From Candidatus Gastranaerophilales bacterium (GTDB taxonomy: Bacteria > Cyanobacteriota > Vampirovibrionia > Gastranaerophilales > Gastranaerophilaceae): 32,853 nucleotides of DNA. Under the pieces are notes generated by a model, which made no database searches, had not been told where the DNA came from, and saw only the letters and a program-made list of their open reading frames with translations. Location: positions 1 through 32,853 of the forward strand of contig CALURL010000016.1 in NCBI GenBank assembly GCA_944323155.1, in the 5' to 3' direction. The stretch's first letter is position 1. Each line of letters opens with the position of its first letter. The position numbers were made by a program, and so were the translations under genes. This document shows, piece by piece, positions 1 to 9,530 of this stretch.

Positions 1-1373
1 ATTAAGTTTGGCACAGCCAAGAATAAAGTAAATGCATCAGATAGATTAATTATACTTTTAAAGTTCATGGCAGAACCAATAATTATGAATATACAATATA
101 TAACCTGAAAAGTCCTGGTTGTCAATTTTGTATCGCCAAATAAATAATTCCAAGCCTTAATCCCGTAATATGAGCCGCAAAGCATTGTTGAAAGAACAAA
201 GCAGCTTGCCATAAAAGTTAACAAAAGCGGGAAAAACGGACAAACTGTCCCAAAAGCCTTTGAGGTTAATTCAATACCTGCAATTCCAGTGTAATTCAGG
301 TAAGCGCCGGAAACTACTATTACAAAAGCTGTTGCAGATCCTACAATTACTGTATCTACAAATGGCTGGAGCATGGCAATAAATGCCTGCGATACTGGAT
401 TATTTGTTTTAACGGCAGAAAATGCAATGGGGGCAGTTCCAAGTCCGGCCTCATTTGCAAACATTGCACGTCTAAATCCCCACAACATGCAGGCAAACAT
501 CCCTCCTGTCATTGCTTTGGGAGAAAATGCCTCTTTTATAATAATTGCAATAGTATGCGGCACATGGTGAATATTCAATAAACATACAACAAATGCTGTT
601 AATACATATAAACTGCACATTACAGGCGTAACTTTTGATGTGAATTTCCCTATTGCTTTAATTCCTCCGATGATTGTAAAGTATGTAATTACTGCAACAA
701 TAAGCCCCAAAAGCCAGCTTTGGTTTGCAAAGAAACTTTCATTCCCGCCTGTAACTTCTGTTATCTGAGTTGTCATTGCGTTTATCTGAAACAAATTCCA
801 GCCGCCAATCATCGCAAAAATACAGCATACTGCATAAATTTTTGATAAATATGGCGCAAATTTCCCGATGTATTTATTTTTTACAAGAGTTGCCTCAATA
901 TAATACATAGGGCCTCCTGCAATTGTACCGTCAGGATTTACTTTTCTAAATTTTAATCCGAGAAGTACTTCTGCAAATTTCAAAGCCATAGAGAAAAATC
1001 CAGCAATAATCATCCAGAAAATTACTCCAGGCCCGCCTATTGAAACAGCAGCCGCAGAACCTGCAACGTTACCTATTCCGGCAGATGCCGAAATTGTTGC
1101 CGTTAATGCCTGAAATGATGATACTTCCCCTCTTTTTTTCTTTTTTATAATGTCTTTATGTTCGTAATTTTTTGTAATTAATTTTACTGCATGCTTAAAT
1201 CCCCAAATCCCGATAAAACGAGTTCTTATTGTAAAATAAATGGCAGCAAACATAAGCAGGGCAACCAAAAATTCTACTTTTACTCCATGAATTGTTACGG
1301 AGCTGAAGATTATCCCTGAAATTCTATCGGCTATCGGTGATAAAAATGTATCTATCGCACTATCTAAATTCAT
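1..1373 (-). CDS. Sodium:alanine symporter (AGCS) family protein, C-terminus cut off
   Basis: This polytopic inner-membrane carrier would import alanine or glycine with sodium. Reading from the ATG at 1373, 457 codons lie in the window and the frame is still open at base 1, so only the last part of a usual 450-500 residue AGCS protein is missing. The diagnostic AGCS stretch is near residues 89-120 (ALTATISASAGIGNVAG, then SIGGPGVIFWM), followed by AGGPMYYIE near 152-160. A second family block in the C-terminal half reads RAMFANEAGLGTAPIA. The protein is hydrophobic throughout. No clear Shine-Dalgarno sequence precedes the ATG. The gene lies 25 bp downstream of the HD-GYP-type gene on the same strand and may be co-transcribed with it. 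The exact substrate cannot be told from sequence. Confidence 0.9.
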   Translation of the reverse strand, partial: MNLDSAIDTFLSPIADRISGIIFSSVTIHGVKVEFLVALLMFAAIYFTIRTRFIGIWGFKHAVKLITKNYEHKDIIKKKKRGEVSSFQALTATISASAGIGNVAGSAAAVSIGGPGVIFWMIIAGFFSMALKFAEVLLGLKFRKVNPDGTIAGGPMYYIEATLVKNKYIGKFAPYLSKIYAVCCIFAMIGGWNLFQINAMTTQITEVTGGNESFFANQSWLLGLIVAVITYFTIIGGIKAIGKFTSKVTPVMCSLYVLTAFVVCLLNIHHVPHTIAIIIKEAFSPKAMTGGMFACMLWGFRRAMFANEAGLGTAPIAFSAVKTNNPVSQAFIAMLQPFVDTVIVGSATAFVIVVSGAYLNYTGIAGIELTSKAFGTVCPFFPLLLTFMASCFVLSTMLCGSYYGIKAWNYLFGDTKLTTRTFQVIYCIFIIIGSAMNFKSIINLSDAFTLFLAVPNL

Positions 1374-1398
1374 TAATTATAATTATATAACAAAAATA

Positions 1399-2184
1399 TT
1401 AAAATGTTTTTTGCGAAATTTTAGTTTCTGAATTTTGTACAAAATTTACAAGAGCTTTAAAGATGAGCGGATTTAGTTTGCCGTCTTTAACGTCCTGATA
1501 GATTATTGTGAGTGCTTGCTGGCTGCTCATCGGTTCTTTGTACGGGCGTTTTTCTGTAAGGGCTGAGAATTTGTCTGCTGTTGAAAGTATTTGTAAATTT
1601 ATATCAGCAAAAAAATCTTTACTAACCCATGGGTAGCCTGTTTTCTTTGCATTCTGGTGGTGGTTGCGTATCAGATGTAATGTTCTTGTATCTATATCTG
1701 TTGTTTTTAGTAATTCGTAGCCCAATTCTGAGTGCTTGTGCATTATTTCTGTCTCTTTTGAATCAAGTTTTCCATTTTTATTTAAAATTTCTTTAGGGAT
1801 AAGGGCTTTTCCTAAATCGTGAAGATAAGCAGCGTCGCTCAATGATTTTTTGTTAACCTGAGCGCCAAGTGAAAATGGTAAGTTTTCGCTAATTCCAAGC
1901 GCAATATTTTTTGTATCAGCAGCGTGATTTGCCAGAAGATTTTTTAGATCATCCATATTTAAATTTAGCGGGATATTGTGCCTGTTTAAAATATTTTTTA
2001 TTTTCGGGTTTGCTAAAATCATCTTTTTAAGTGCGATTTCAGATGTGTATTTATCCGGAGAAGTTTGCTCGAAAGTATCTGCAGATAAATAATTCCCGAA
2101 ACTTGTCTGATATCTGTTCGGATTAATATTTATATTCGAAGTAACTCCGCCCACACCAAGCGGTCTGAATATTTCTATTCCCAT
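1399..2184 (-). CDS. HD-GYP-type HD domain phosphohydrolase
   Basis: This 261-residue protein carries an HD domain of the HD-GYP subclass, whose members usually hydrolyse cyclic di-GMP. Visible elements in order are the HD pair in YLHDLGKALIP (residues 122-123), LNKNGKLDSKE (134-144), H151 in MHKHSELGYELL, HH at 175-176, a GYP at 183-185 and the DKFSALTEKRPY block at 204-215. The usual HHE is HHQ here and the spacing to GYP is slightly altered, so activity may differ from canonical enzymes. The first 85 residues are not recognisable. There is no signal peptide, membrane segment or receiver domain, so the signal input is unknown. The start at 2184 lacks a good ribosome site. Confidence 0.85.
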   Translation of the reverse strand: MGIEIFRPLGVGGVTSNININPNRYQTSFGNYLSADTFEQTSPDKYTSEIALKKMILANPKIKNILNRHNIPLNLNMDDLKNLLANHAADTKNIALGISENLPFSLGAQVNKKSLSDAAYLHDLGKALIPKEILNKNGKLDSKETEIMHKHSELGYELLKTTDIDTRTLHLIRNHHQNAKKTGYPWVSKDFFADINLQILSTADKFSALTEKRPYKEPMSSQQALTIIYQDVKDGKLNPLIFKALVNFVQNSETKISQKTF

Positions 2185-2352
2185 CTACAAATTCACACTG
2201 ATTTTTTACTACACTACTTATGTATTTATAAAGTATTTTTTTCTTGTGAAATTGCCCGCTTTATTACTCATGTGTACAATTTTTAACAAAATTTGATTAA
2301 TTATTTATAAAGAACTGTTTTAAAATCAAAATTGCGTGCTAGAATAAAAGTT

Positions 2353-3303
2353 ATGAGAGAGATAAATAATGTATTAATATGCGGAATAGGCGCTGTCGGC
2401 AGTATTTATGCAGACAAAATACAACGCTTTAGCCCTGAAAGTTTGAGGGTTCTTGTTGACGAAAATCGTTTAAAACGATATAGAGAAAATCCTACTGTTT
2501 TTAATGGAAGAGTTCTTGATTTTAACTATATACTTCCAACTCAAAATGATTTTAAAGCGGATTTGATTATAATTGCAACAAAATTCGACGGGCTTGAAGA
2601 GGCGTTGAATAATATAGAAAATTTTGTTTATGATGACACTGTAATTCTTGCTTTGCTGAATGGGGTTACAAGCGAGAAGATTATTGCAGAAAGATACGGC
2701 AGAGATAAAGTTTTGTATTCATATTTTATCGGACACAGTGCAATAAGAAGCGGACGAAATATAATTCATGATGATGTGAATACAATTGTTTACGGTTCAG
2801 AAAACTCAGATGACTATGAAAATGTTCAAAGGGTTAAGGAATACTTTGAACGTGCAGGTATTGATTATAAAATCCCAGAAGATATAATGCATTCTATGTG
2901 GCTAAAATTTATGCTTAATGTAAGTGCAAATCAGACTACTGCTATATTAGGTTTAACTTTTGGACAAATGCTTGCAAATAAAAAATGTATGGAATTTGCA
3001 GTGAATGTAATGAAAGAAGTTCAAGCTGTTGCTAAAGCAGAAGGGGTAAGAAATTCCGAACTATTGGTAGATGAAACTATAGAAAAACTCCATACAATGA
3101 TTCCAGAAGGAAAAACTTCAATGCTTCAGGACGTTGAAGCAGGGCGTAAAACAGAAGTTAATATGTTTGCAGGAACGGTTATTGCTTACGGCTTAAAACA
3201 TAATATTCCAACTCCATACAATAGAGCACTAAAAGAACTAATTGATGCGATTTATGAAAATCAGATTTTAAAAGAAAAATGTGAAAATTTTGTAATAATT
3301 TAG
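2353..3303 (+). CDS. panE: 2-dehydropantoate 2-reductase family protein (PanE/ApbA-like)
   Basis: This family reduces ketopantoate to pantoate with NADPH in pantothenate/CoA synthesis. The 316-residue protein has the nucleotide-binding GIGAVG loop at residues 11-16. It also has the family block WLKFMLNVSANQTTA, which holds the catalytic lysine and the substrate-binding asparagine, and the C-terminal SMLQDVEAGRKTEVNMFAG motif with the conserved glutamate. I chose the ATG at 2353. A TTG at 2332 would add seven unconvincing residues (RARIKV-type), and a -10-like TAGAAT at 2340-2345 lies between them, so the message may start at or very near this ATG. No other pantothenate gene is adjacent. Paralogues act on other 2-oxo acids, so the gene symbol is tentative. 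Confidence 0.82.
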   Translation: MREINNVLICGIGAVGSIYADKIQRFSPESLRVLVDENRLKRYRENPTVFNGRVLDFNYILPTQNDFKADLIIIATKFDGLEEALNNIENFVYDDTVILALLNGVTSEKIIAERYGRDKVLYSYFIGHSAIRSGRNIIHDDVNTIVYGSENSDDYENVQRVKEYFERAGIDYKIPEDIMHSMWLKFMLNVSANQTTAILGLTFGQMLANKKCMEFAVNVMKEVQAVAKAEGVRNSELLVDETIEKLHTMIPEGKTSMLQDVEAGRKTEVNMFAGTVIAYGLKHNIPTPYNRALKELIDAIYENQILKEKCENFVII

Positions 3304-3370
3304 GCAATTTTTCCGCTTTAATTTCGTTTATATAGATACGGGGAATATTTTTAACTTAAAGGGAAGATTT

Positions 3371-4051
3371 ATGGTTGATAAGATTGCCGAACAAGATTAT
3401 ATTAATGCTGTTATGGCTAAATTGCCAGAAGTTAAAGCTCAAAAAGTTCATGTTTTGAAAAATGGTGACAATTTGTGGAATTTAGCAAAAAAAGAACTTA
3501 ATAAAAAAGATGCCTCTAATCAAGAAATAAGTAATTATATGCTTTTAATTGCAAAGCTTAATAAATTAAATACTATTGAAAAAATGAATAATTTGAAAAT
3601 TAATGATAAAATTTATTTACCTGGCAATGCTGTTAAAGTTGATAATATTCAGCAGCTTTCGGCTTCTGAAAAAACGGTTAATGCATTAATTAATGTATTG
3701 AAAAATGATAAAACATTAAGTGTTAAAAAAGCTGACTTAGATTTGCCAAATGTTGATTTGTATCATGTTTTTAAACAAAATCCAAAATATGCAAATAATT
3801 ATTTTCTTAAAGAAAATAATTTGTATTCGTTTAAAGTAGATAAAAAATCGGGTAAAATTTCTTCTTTAATCGTAAACGATAATGAAAAGCGTGTTCATAA
3901 ACTGTGGTTTGATTACATTATTCACGCAAATGGGAATATAAATGACGGGCAGTTTTCAAGCAAATTAGTTGAAAAGCTATCGCAAGAACAAACAAAACAA
4001 CTATTTGGAGAAACAGAAAAATTATTTAATCAATACAAAAAAAGCAAATAA
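3371..4051 (+). CDS. LysM domain protein, no signal peptide
   Basis: The 226-residue protein has one LysM-like domain at about residues 27-85. It opens HVLKNGDNLWNLAKKEL and closes with LKINDKIYLPG, the usual start and end of the fold, with a longer middle than standard LysM. LysM normally binds peptidoglycan or chitin, but no signal peptide or membrane segment is present, so export would need another route or the domain has another role. The rest (residues 90-226) is lysine- and asparagine-rich and not recognised. GGGAAG lies 6 bases before the ATG. It stands alone on the plus strand and ends 21 bp from a convergent gene. Confidence 0.7.
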   Translation: MVDKIAEQDYINAVMAKLPEVKAQKVHVLKNGDNLWNLAKKELNKKDASNQEISNYMLLIAKLNKLNTIEKMNNLKINDKIYLPGNAVKVDNIQQLSASEKTVNALINVLKNDKTLSVKKADLDLPNVDLYHVFKQNPKYANNYFLKENNLYSFKVDKKSGKISSLIVNDNEKRVHKLWFDYIIHANGNINDGQFSSKLVEKLSQEQTKQLFGETEKLFNQYKKSK

Positions 4052-4072
4052 TAATTTGTAATTTTATATTTA

Positions 4073-4309
4073 TTAGTAATTATTCTGCTGTTGTATCTGG
4101 TTATTGAAATCTATGGATTGCTGGCGCATGTTTTGAATTTCATTAATCTGTGAATCTATTTCCTGTTCAATATTCTTTGTGTTAACAGAAGACTCTCCAA
4201 ATCCTTTGCCGCCGATACCCTTCATGGCATTCATCATAACAATGAATAATACTGATACAATAACAAGACCGATTAGCAAACTTATTACACCAAAAGCGTT
4301 TTTCTTCAT
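4073..4309 (-). CDS. Small single-pass membrane protein, unknown
   Basis: This 78-residue protein is not recognised. After a short basic start (MKKNAFG) there is one hydrophobic helix at about residues 7-28. A glycine-rich turn and a polar, glutamine- and asparagine-rich tail follow, predicted helical with heptad character (IEQEIDSQINEIQNMRQQ). The basic start followed by a long hydrophobic helix recalls pilin-like or TadE-like leaders, but no clear prepilin cleavage site is seen. It is the last gene of the minus-strand operon with RNase E/G, 9 bp after the preceding small membrane protein gene. Confidence 0.65.
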   Translation of the reverse strand: MKKNAFGVISLLIGLVIVSVLFIVMMNAMKGIGGKGFGESSVNTKNIEQEIDSQINEIQNMRQQSIDFNNQIQQQNNY

Positions 4310-4318
4310 ATCTTAACC

Positions 4319-4699
4319 CTAATTTAATTTATTTTTCTTTATAAAAAATATTATAGCATCATCAATAGTCTTTGGAGTTTTTAAAATATTTTCGGTTATC
4401 TGGTTATAATTTTGTTTGACGGAAAATATTTTTTTATAAAGTGTTAATCCGCCCAAAATTACAAGTGAAGATAATATAACTCCGCCCATAGCCCAGACAA
4501 ATTTAATTAAAATACCGGCATGAGCTGCTTTTGGTATTGTATCAGCCGGTACGGCTGTTGTGGCAGCCGCTGTTGATGCTGCAGTTTGGGCTGTTTGTGC
4601 CGCTGTATCTGCGGCACAATACCCAATATTTACTGCTAAAAGATATAATATTGCTAATATTCCTATAATAGAAATTATTTTTAGCGAATTATTCTTCAA
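4319..4699 (-). CDS. Small exported/membrane protein, unknown
   Basis: This protein is not recognised. It opens with a hydrophobic signal-like helix (IISIIGILAILYLLAVNIGYCA), followed by an Ala/Thr-rich stretch (DTAAQTAQTAASTAAATTA). A second membrane helix (FVWAMGGVILSSLVILGGLT) and a basic cytoplasmic-type tail come next. I chose the TTG start at 4699 because GAGG lies six bases before it. A GTG at 4711 would add four residues (MRKK) but has no ribosome site. Either start overlaps the 3' end of the RNase E/G gene (11 or 23 bp), which implies translational coupling. The two small membrane proteins behind an RNase could help place it at the membrane, but that is a guess from position. Confidence 0.65.
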   Translation of the reverse strand: MKNNSLKIISIIGILAILYLLAVNIGYCAADTAAQTAQTAASTAAATTAVPADTIPKAAHAGILIKFVWAMGGVILSSLVILGGLTLYKKIFSVKQNYNQITENILKTPKTIDDAIIFFIKKNKLN

Positions 4700-6521
4700 C
4701 TTTTTCCTCACTTGTTTCTTTTGTTTTTTTACTTGAGCGTGGCTTTCTTGTTTTTGAAGTGCCTCTGTTTGGTCTGCGTGTTTTTTTAGGTTTTTCCTCA
4801 GTTTGTTCTGTTGTAGTTTCTTGTTTTACAGATTCTTCTGAAGATGTTTCATTGTTAGCAGGTTTCTCCTCTTTTATTTCAGAAGATGGAATTTCTTTAG
4901 ATTCAGAGGCTTCTATTTCTATAACCGGTTTGATTTCTTCATTTGGTTTTAGAACTGTTTCTGCTGTTTCAATTTGGCCTTCAATAATTATTTCGGGTTG
5001 ATCTTTTTGTTTATTTTTATCAAATCTGTTACGTTTATTTCGTTTTTTACCTGTATTTTCGCGTTTTTCAGTTTCCTGAGCCGCAACTGTTGATGGGTTT
5101 TCAACTTCTATTTCTACAGGAGGTTGTTGTTGAACTTCTTGAACTTCCTGTTGAGCTTGAGTCTGTTGCTGGTTATTATTTTTGTTATTTTTCTTGAATT
5201 TATTGTTGTTATTGTTTATTGGTAATTTCATTTTAGCGGCTTTTGCACGGTATTCGCCTTCTGCAGTTGGAGTTGCAAAGTTGAAATCTATTATGGTATG
5301 TCCTGTACCCTGACAGTGAGGACATTTTTTTGTAAAGATTTCTGCAAGAGATTGACCTTGGCGGTGGCGTGTCAATTCTACCAGTCCTAAGTCAGAAAGC
5401 TGACCAACTTGTGGTTTTGCTTTATCCGGTTCAAGGGCGATTTCAAGTTCTTCCATAATTGCAAGTTTATCAGCGCGTGAAAGCATATCAATAAAGTCTA
5501 TGATAATCATACCGCCAATGTTGCGAAGGCGTAATTGGCGTGCAATTTCATGAACTGCTTCAATATTAGTTTTCAAAATTGTTTCATCCTGAGTAGATGA
5601 ACTTGTAAATTTGCCGCTGTTTACATCAATTACTGTTAATGCTTCTGTTGTTTGGATAAATAAATAGCCGCCAGATGGCATATTAACTTTTACATTAAGT
5701 GCAGCTTTAATTTCTTTGTGAATATCAGTTGCAACAAGAAGTGGTTCTGTGCCTTTGTATAGAGTAACCTGTACATTTTTATTCATATGCCAGTTTTGCA
5801 AAAGATTTTGTACGCGGCTTAGAGCAAAGGCTGTATCTACGATAATTTCCTTAGTGTTTTCTGTGCAGGCTTCTCTTATAACTCTATAAAGCAAGTCTTG
5901 ATCTCTGTAAATAAGGTTTGGAGGTGTTAGAGTTTCTGCGGATGTAATAATATTATTCCATTTTTCAAGAAGAATTTCTAAATCTTCTTGAATATCAGCT
6001 TCTGACTGTCCTTCTGCTTCTGTACGGATAATTACACCGACTCCGACTGGTTTTATTAAGCTTACGATAGCTTTTAATCTAGCTCTTTCTTTAGAGTTTT
6101 CAATTTTTTTACTAATGCTGATTCCCGGTTCATTTGGCATTAATACAAGAAATCTTCCGGGAAGGCTTATTTCTGTAGTAACTCTAGGACCTTTATGTCC
6201 TGTAGGTTCTTTTACAACCTGTACAATTAATTTCTGTTTTGGAGAAAGTTTGTCTTTTAAAGCACCTTTTCCCATAACATCCTGTGCGTGCAAAAATCCC
6301 ATTTTATCAGTACCGACATTTACAAATGCTGCATCAATACTTGGCAGAATATTATCTACGGTTGCAAGATAAACATCTCCTAATAAAACTTCTCCTCTGT
6401 GGATAAAAAAGTCTGTAACTTTACCGTTTTCTGTAACTGCAGCAATATTATCACGTTCAGCGATAATAATTTTTTGTTCTAAAGTCTGAACATTTCCGTT
6501 TCTGTTTTTGTCATTTGCCAT
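4689..6521 (-). CDS. rng: Ribonuclease E/G family endoribonuclease
   Basis: This single-strand-specific endoribonuclease acts in rRNA and mRNA processing and decay. Residues 36-100 form the S1-like RNA-binding part (VTDFFIHRGEVLLGDVYLA). The catalytic aspartates are D299 in TVIDVNSGKF and D342 in IIIDFIDM. The zinc-link cysteines are C400 and C403 in KKCPHCQGTGH. These match E. coli RNase E D303, D346, C404 and C407 with a constant offset of four. After residue 415 comes a low-complexity tail of about 190 residues, first Asn/Gln-rich, then Glu/Lys/Thr-rich and ending in Arg/Lys clusters, as in scaffolding tails of RNase E. The gene follows the radical SAM gene by 21 bp, a pairing common in several phyla. 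Confidence 0.95.
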   Translation of the reverse strand: MANDKNRNGNVQTLEQKIIIAERDNIAAVTENGKVTDFFIHRGEVLLGDVYLATVDNILPSIDAAFVNVGTDKMGFLHAQDVMGKGALKDKLSPKQKLIVQVVKEPTGHKGPRVTTEISLPGRFLVLMPNEPGISISKKIENSKERARLKAIVSLIKPVGVGVIIRTEAEGQSEADIQEDLEILLEKWNNIITSAETLTPPNLIYRDQDLLYRVIREACTENTKEIIVDTAFALSRVQNLLQNWHMNKNVQVTLYKGTEPLLVATDIHKEIKAALNVKVNMPSGGYLFIQTTEALTVIDVNSGKFTSSSTQDETILKTNIEAVHEIARQLRLRNIGGMIIIDFIDMLSRADKLAIMEELEIALEPDKAKPQVGQLSDLGLVELTRHRQGQSLAEIFTKKCPHCQGTGHTIIDFNFATPTAEGEYRAKAAKMKLPINNNNNKFKKNNKNNNQQQTQAQQEVQEVQQQPPVEIEVENPSTVAAQETEKRENTGKKRNKRNRFDKNKQKDQPEIIIEGQIETAETVLKPNEEIKPVIEIEASESKEIPSSEIKEEKPANNETSSEESVKQETTTEQTEEKPKKTRRPNRGTSKTRKPRSSKKTKETSEEKVEE

Positions 6522-6542
6522 AAAAAATCCTTTTAATTAAAC

Positions 6543-9071
6543 TTATAACTCATTTAATTCACTATCTAAAAAACGGGTTCGTTTGATATTAAATATTACA
6601 TCAGGCGCTATAATATTCATAAGAACATCCGCACGTAATGCAGGTATATCATTATTTTGACCTGTTTTTAAGATTATGAACAGACTTTCATCTTCAAATC
6701 TATAAGACTTTATTGATGGTTTGATGTCTGTTTTTTTAATTAAACCTTTTTTGTTTTTCTTCTCAATAAAAATTTCTTTGGAAGATAAAACTTTGTCTGT
6801 ATTATATCTTAAACTTTCAAAATCGTAAAGGTCTTTGTTAAAAATATCTATTTTATACTCTGCCCAGCAGGCTGTTATATCAATTGCTTTTGCGCCTTTG
6901 TCAATTTTTACAATACTTATTATTTTCGATTGCTCTGGCAGAACTTTTTCCAACTTTAGTTTGAGTTCTGTTTCTGAAATGTCATCAAAAAGCTCAATAT
7001 CAACAAGTTCACATTCGCTTTCTGCAAAAAGCGGCAGTGCTATTCCCATAGAAACTTTCATTGTCGGGTTGTAACCAAGTGAAAATACAACATTCAAATC
7101 CGTTCTTGAAAGTGCTTTCAAGAATGTATTTTGCCAATCAAGGTGGGAAAAATATTTTAAGATTCCTGTTTTTGTCAATTTTATTCTGTATTTGTAAATT
7201 TCTTTGTCGTAGCCCTGACAAGTTTTTGGATCTTTAATTTCTATTTTTAACTCTTGAGCTTTGGTGCTTGCTTTATATGGTTTTGCAAGAATTTTATGTG
7301 TTTTAAGATTTTTACATACACCGCAGTTTACACAACCATTTTCGCAGGTTGGTGTGAAATGAGTATTTGAGTTTGAAGTAGTATTAAGTGCTTTGGTGTA
7401 TTCTTCCTTAAACCATTCTTTGTCAACTCCTATGTCAATAAAATCCCATGGAAGTTCTTCTTCTGTGGAATATTTTTTTTGAGCAAGTTCGCCAAGGTTA
7501 ATGTTTAATTCTTCTGCTGTCTGGTACCATATATCTTTATTAAAGTACTCTCCCCACGCGTCTAAATAACAGCCTTTTTTGTATAATGCTTCTATGTACT
7601 TGCATAAATCTTTACCGCCGCGTGTTAAGACTGTTTCAATCTGCGAAACAGTATCTTCATGGTAATTAATTTTTAGGCCTTTTATGTGTGCTGTTTTTTC
7701 TTTAAGATAGTGTATGTGTTCTCGGACTTTTTCAAGATTCATTTGACCGCACCACTGGAATGGTGTAAACGGTTTAGGTACAAAAATTGAAAGTGTGCAG
7801 GTTATATCAAGTCCGTGATTTAAACCTTTTTCTTTTTTTATTTGTTTACATTGATACTTGATTTTTTCAAGAAGTCCAGCCATTTCATCCATATCTTCAA
7901 GCGTTTCTGTTGGAAGTCCGCATATAAAGTAGAATTTAACCTTTGACCAGCCGTTTTCGTATAATGTTAAAACAGCATCAAGAATTTGTTTTTCTGTTAT
8001 ATTTTTCTTTATAACATCTCTAAGTCTCTGGCTTCCCGCTTCCGGAGCAAGTGTCATTGTAGATTTTCGAACGCTTTGAACAAGGTTTGCAAGTTCAAGG
8101 TTAAAACCATCAATACGTTGGCTTGGTAGTGATACAGAAATTTTCTTTTCGTTAAAATCAACGGCAAGTTCTTTTATTACTTCATTAATATTTTTGTAAT
8201 CGTTTGATGATAATGAAAGTAGTGAATATTCATCGTATCCTGTATTTTTTACTAATTCTTTTGCGATTTTAATGATATCTTCAGCAGGTCTTTCTCTTAT
8301 TGGTAAAGTGACATGTCCTGGCTGGCAGAAACGGCACATCCTGCCGCAACCACGTCTAATTTCAACAATTGCTCTATCTTGTACAGATGTTGAAAAAGGT
8401 ATTGGATATGATTTTAGTGCTGTATCGTATGTCAATTGTGCAATGCGCTTTGTAACTATTCCTCCGACACTAGCTGACCAGCGTCCTGAATTTTCACCAT
8501 CCACAAGAGCTTTAATCCGCTCCTGGCGCGGTAAGTGTTTTGTTTTTGCAAGAATATCACAAACTTCAATTATGCTATCTTCACCGTCGCCTATCATAAA
8601 TACATCAATAAAATCAGCAACAGGCAAAGGGTTAAATGCGCAAGGACCGCCGGCAATAATAATCGGATCTTTGTCGCTTCTTTCAGAATTTTTATATGGA
8701 ATACCTGACATTTCAAGCATTTTCAAAACTGTCGGATAAGCCATTTCATATTGGAGAGAAAATCCTACTGCATCGAAGTCTTTTATTTGTCTTTTGCTTT
8801 CAAGTGCATAGAGAGGTTTTGGCTGGAAATCTTTTTCCGGCGCATAAACTCTATCTGCCATGTATTCAGGCTGCTTGTTAACAAGGTCATATAAAACACG
8901 TAAACCTAAGTTACTTATGCCTATTTCGTACTTATCAGGGAATGCAAATGCAAATCTGACTTTAGACATTTCAAAATCTTTGTTGTATGAAAGAAATTCT
9001 CCGCCGACATACTGATAAGGTTTGTTACATTTAAATAAGGCTTCGTGATAATCTCTAAAAAAACAATTCAT
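6543..9071 (-). CDS. Radical SAM protein with B12-binding-like N-terminus and fused DUF2344
   Basis: The 842-residue protein matches the TIGR03960-type radical SAM family fused to a TIGR03936/DUF2344 domain. Residues 1-230 form a B12-binding-like region (GGPCAFNPLPVADFIDVFMIGDGE). The cluster-binding motif C242-x3-C246-x2-C249 sits in RRGCGRMCRFCQPGH, followed by a radical SAM barrel with MTLAPEAGSQRLRDVI. Near residue 585-600 is a cysteine-rich patch (CENGCVNCGVC) that could hold another iron-sulfur cluster. The C-terminal domain begins around YKYRIKLTKTGILKYFSHLD. The exact reaction is unknown for this family. Its frequent linkage to RNase E/G, seen here too, suggests a role in RNA modification or translation, which is inference. 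Confidence 0.9.
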   Translation of the reverse strand: MNCFFRDYHEALFKCNKPYQYVGGEFLSYNKDFEMSKVRFAFAFPDKYEIGISNLGLRVLYDLVNKQPEYMADRVYAPEKDFQPKPLYALESKRQIKDFDAVGFSLQYEMAYPTVLKMLEMSGIPYKNSERSDKDPIIIAGGPCAFNPLPVADFIDVFMIGDGEDSIIEVCDILAKTKHLPRQERIKALVDGENSGRWSASVGGIVTKRIAQLTYDTALKSYPIPFSTSVQDRAIVEIRRGCGRMCRFCQPGHVTLPIRERPAEDIIKIAKELVKNTGYDEYSLLSLSSNDYKNINEVIKELAVDFNEKKISVSLPSQRIDGFNLELANLVQSVRKSTMTLAPEAGSQRLRDVIKKNITEKQILDAVLTLYENGWSKVKFYFICGLPTETLEDMDEMAGLLEKIKYQCKQIKKEKGLNHGLDITCTLSIFVPKPFTPFQWCGQMNLEKVREHIHYLKEKTAHIKGLKINYHEDTVSQIETVLTRGGKDLCKYIEALYKKGCYLDAWGEYFNKDIWYQTAEELNINLGELAQKKYSTEEELPWDFIDIGVDKEWFKEEYTKALNTTSNSNTHFTPTCENGCVNCGVCKNLKTHKILAKPYKASTKAQELKIEIKDPKTCQGYDKEIYKYRIKLTKTGILKYFSHLDWQNTFLKALSRTDLNVVFSLGYNPTMKVSMGIALPLFAESECELVDIELFDDISETELKLKLEKVLPEQSKIISIVKIDKGAKAIDITACWAEYKIDIFNKDLYDFESLRYNTDKVLSSKEIFIEKKNKKGLIKKTDIKPSIKSYRFEDESLFIILKTGQNNDIPALRADVLMNIIAPDVIFNIKRTRFLDSELNEL

Positions 9072-9083
9072 TTTAATCTCTCT

Positions 9084-9422
9084 TTATGCTAAATCTTCAG
9101 GGAAATACTTATCTATTTCGATAATTGTCCCGTCAAGCGTATTTTCTTCAAACGAGCGGATGAATTTAAACAGGTCTTTATTTGAAACGTCATAGTTATA
9201 TAGTACGGTTTCACCTTTGTAATTGCGCATTACTCTTACTATATAATGACAGCCTTCCGCATATTTTAAAAGGTGTTCCGCATTAAATTTGTTTCCGTTT
9301 GTGTCTTTGTCAATACGTACGTAATTGAATCCTGCATAAAATTTAACCTTTTCAGGAGTAGGAAGTTCCTTGTTATGCTTGGAAAAAATATTGATAACTT
9401 TTTGATTTATTTCATCGCTCAT
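9084..9422 (-). CDS. Hypothetical protein, first gene of the radical SAM/RNase operon
   Basis: This 112-residue soluble protein is not recognised. It has mixed alpha/beta character, with strand-like segments such as FYAGFNYVRID, CHYIVRVMRNY and GTIIEIDKYF, and no signal peptide or membrane helix. It lies 12 bp upstream of the radical SAM gene and leads the minus-strand operon, so its product probably accompanies that enzyme or RNase E/G. The upstream gap (9423-9530) contains a wide inverted repeat (ATTTTCTTA near 9424 and TAAGAAAAT near 9490) and presumably the operon promoter. Confidence 0.7.
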   Translation of the reverse strand: MSDEINQKVINIFSKHNKELPTPEKVKFYAGFNYVRIDKDTNGNKFNAEHLLKYAEGCHYIVRVMRNYKGETVLYNYDVSNKDLFKFIRSFEENTLDGTIIEIDKYFPEDLA

Positions 9423-9530
9423 AAAATTTTCTTATCTTAATTACACATGTTTATTAAACAATATTTTTGTCCACATGTCATTAATGTTAAGAAAATTGAT
9501 ACAAAATAATTTAAAAAGCAATTAATATTC

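Noticed and set aside
8272-8739. 155-residue plus-strand frame inside the radical SAM gene
   Set aside because: It is antisense to a well-conserved gene, including its cysteine motif, and has no ribosome site or recognisable domain.
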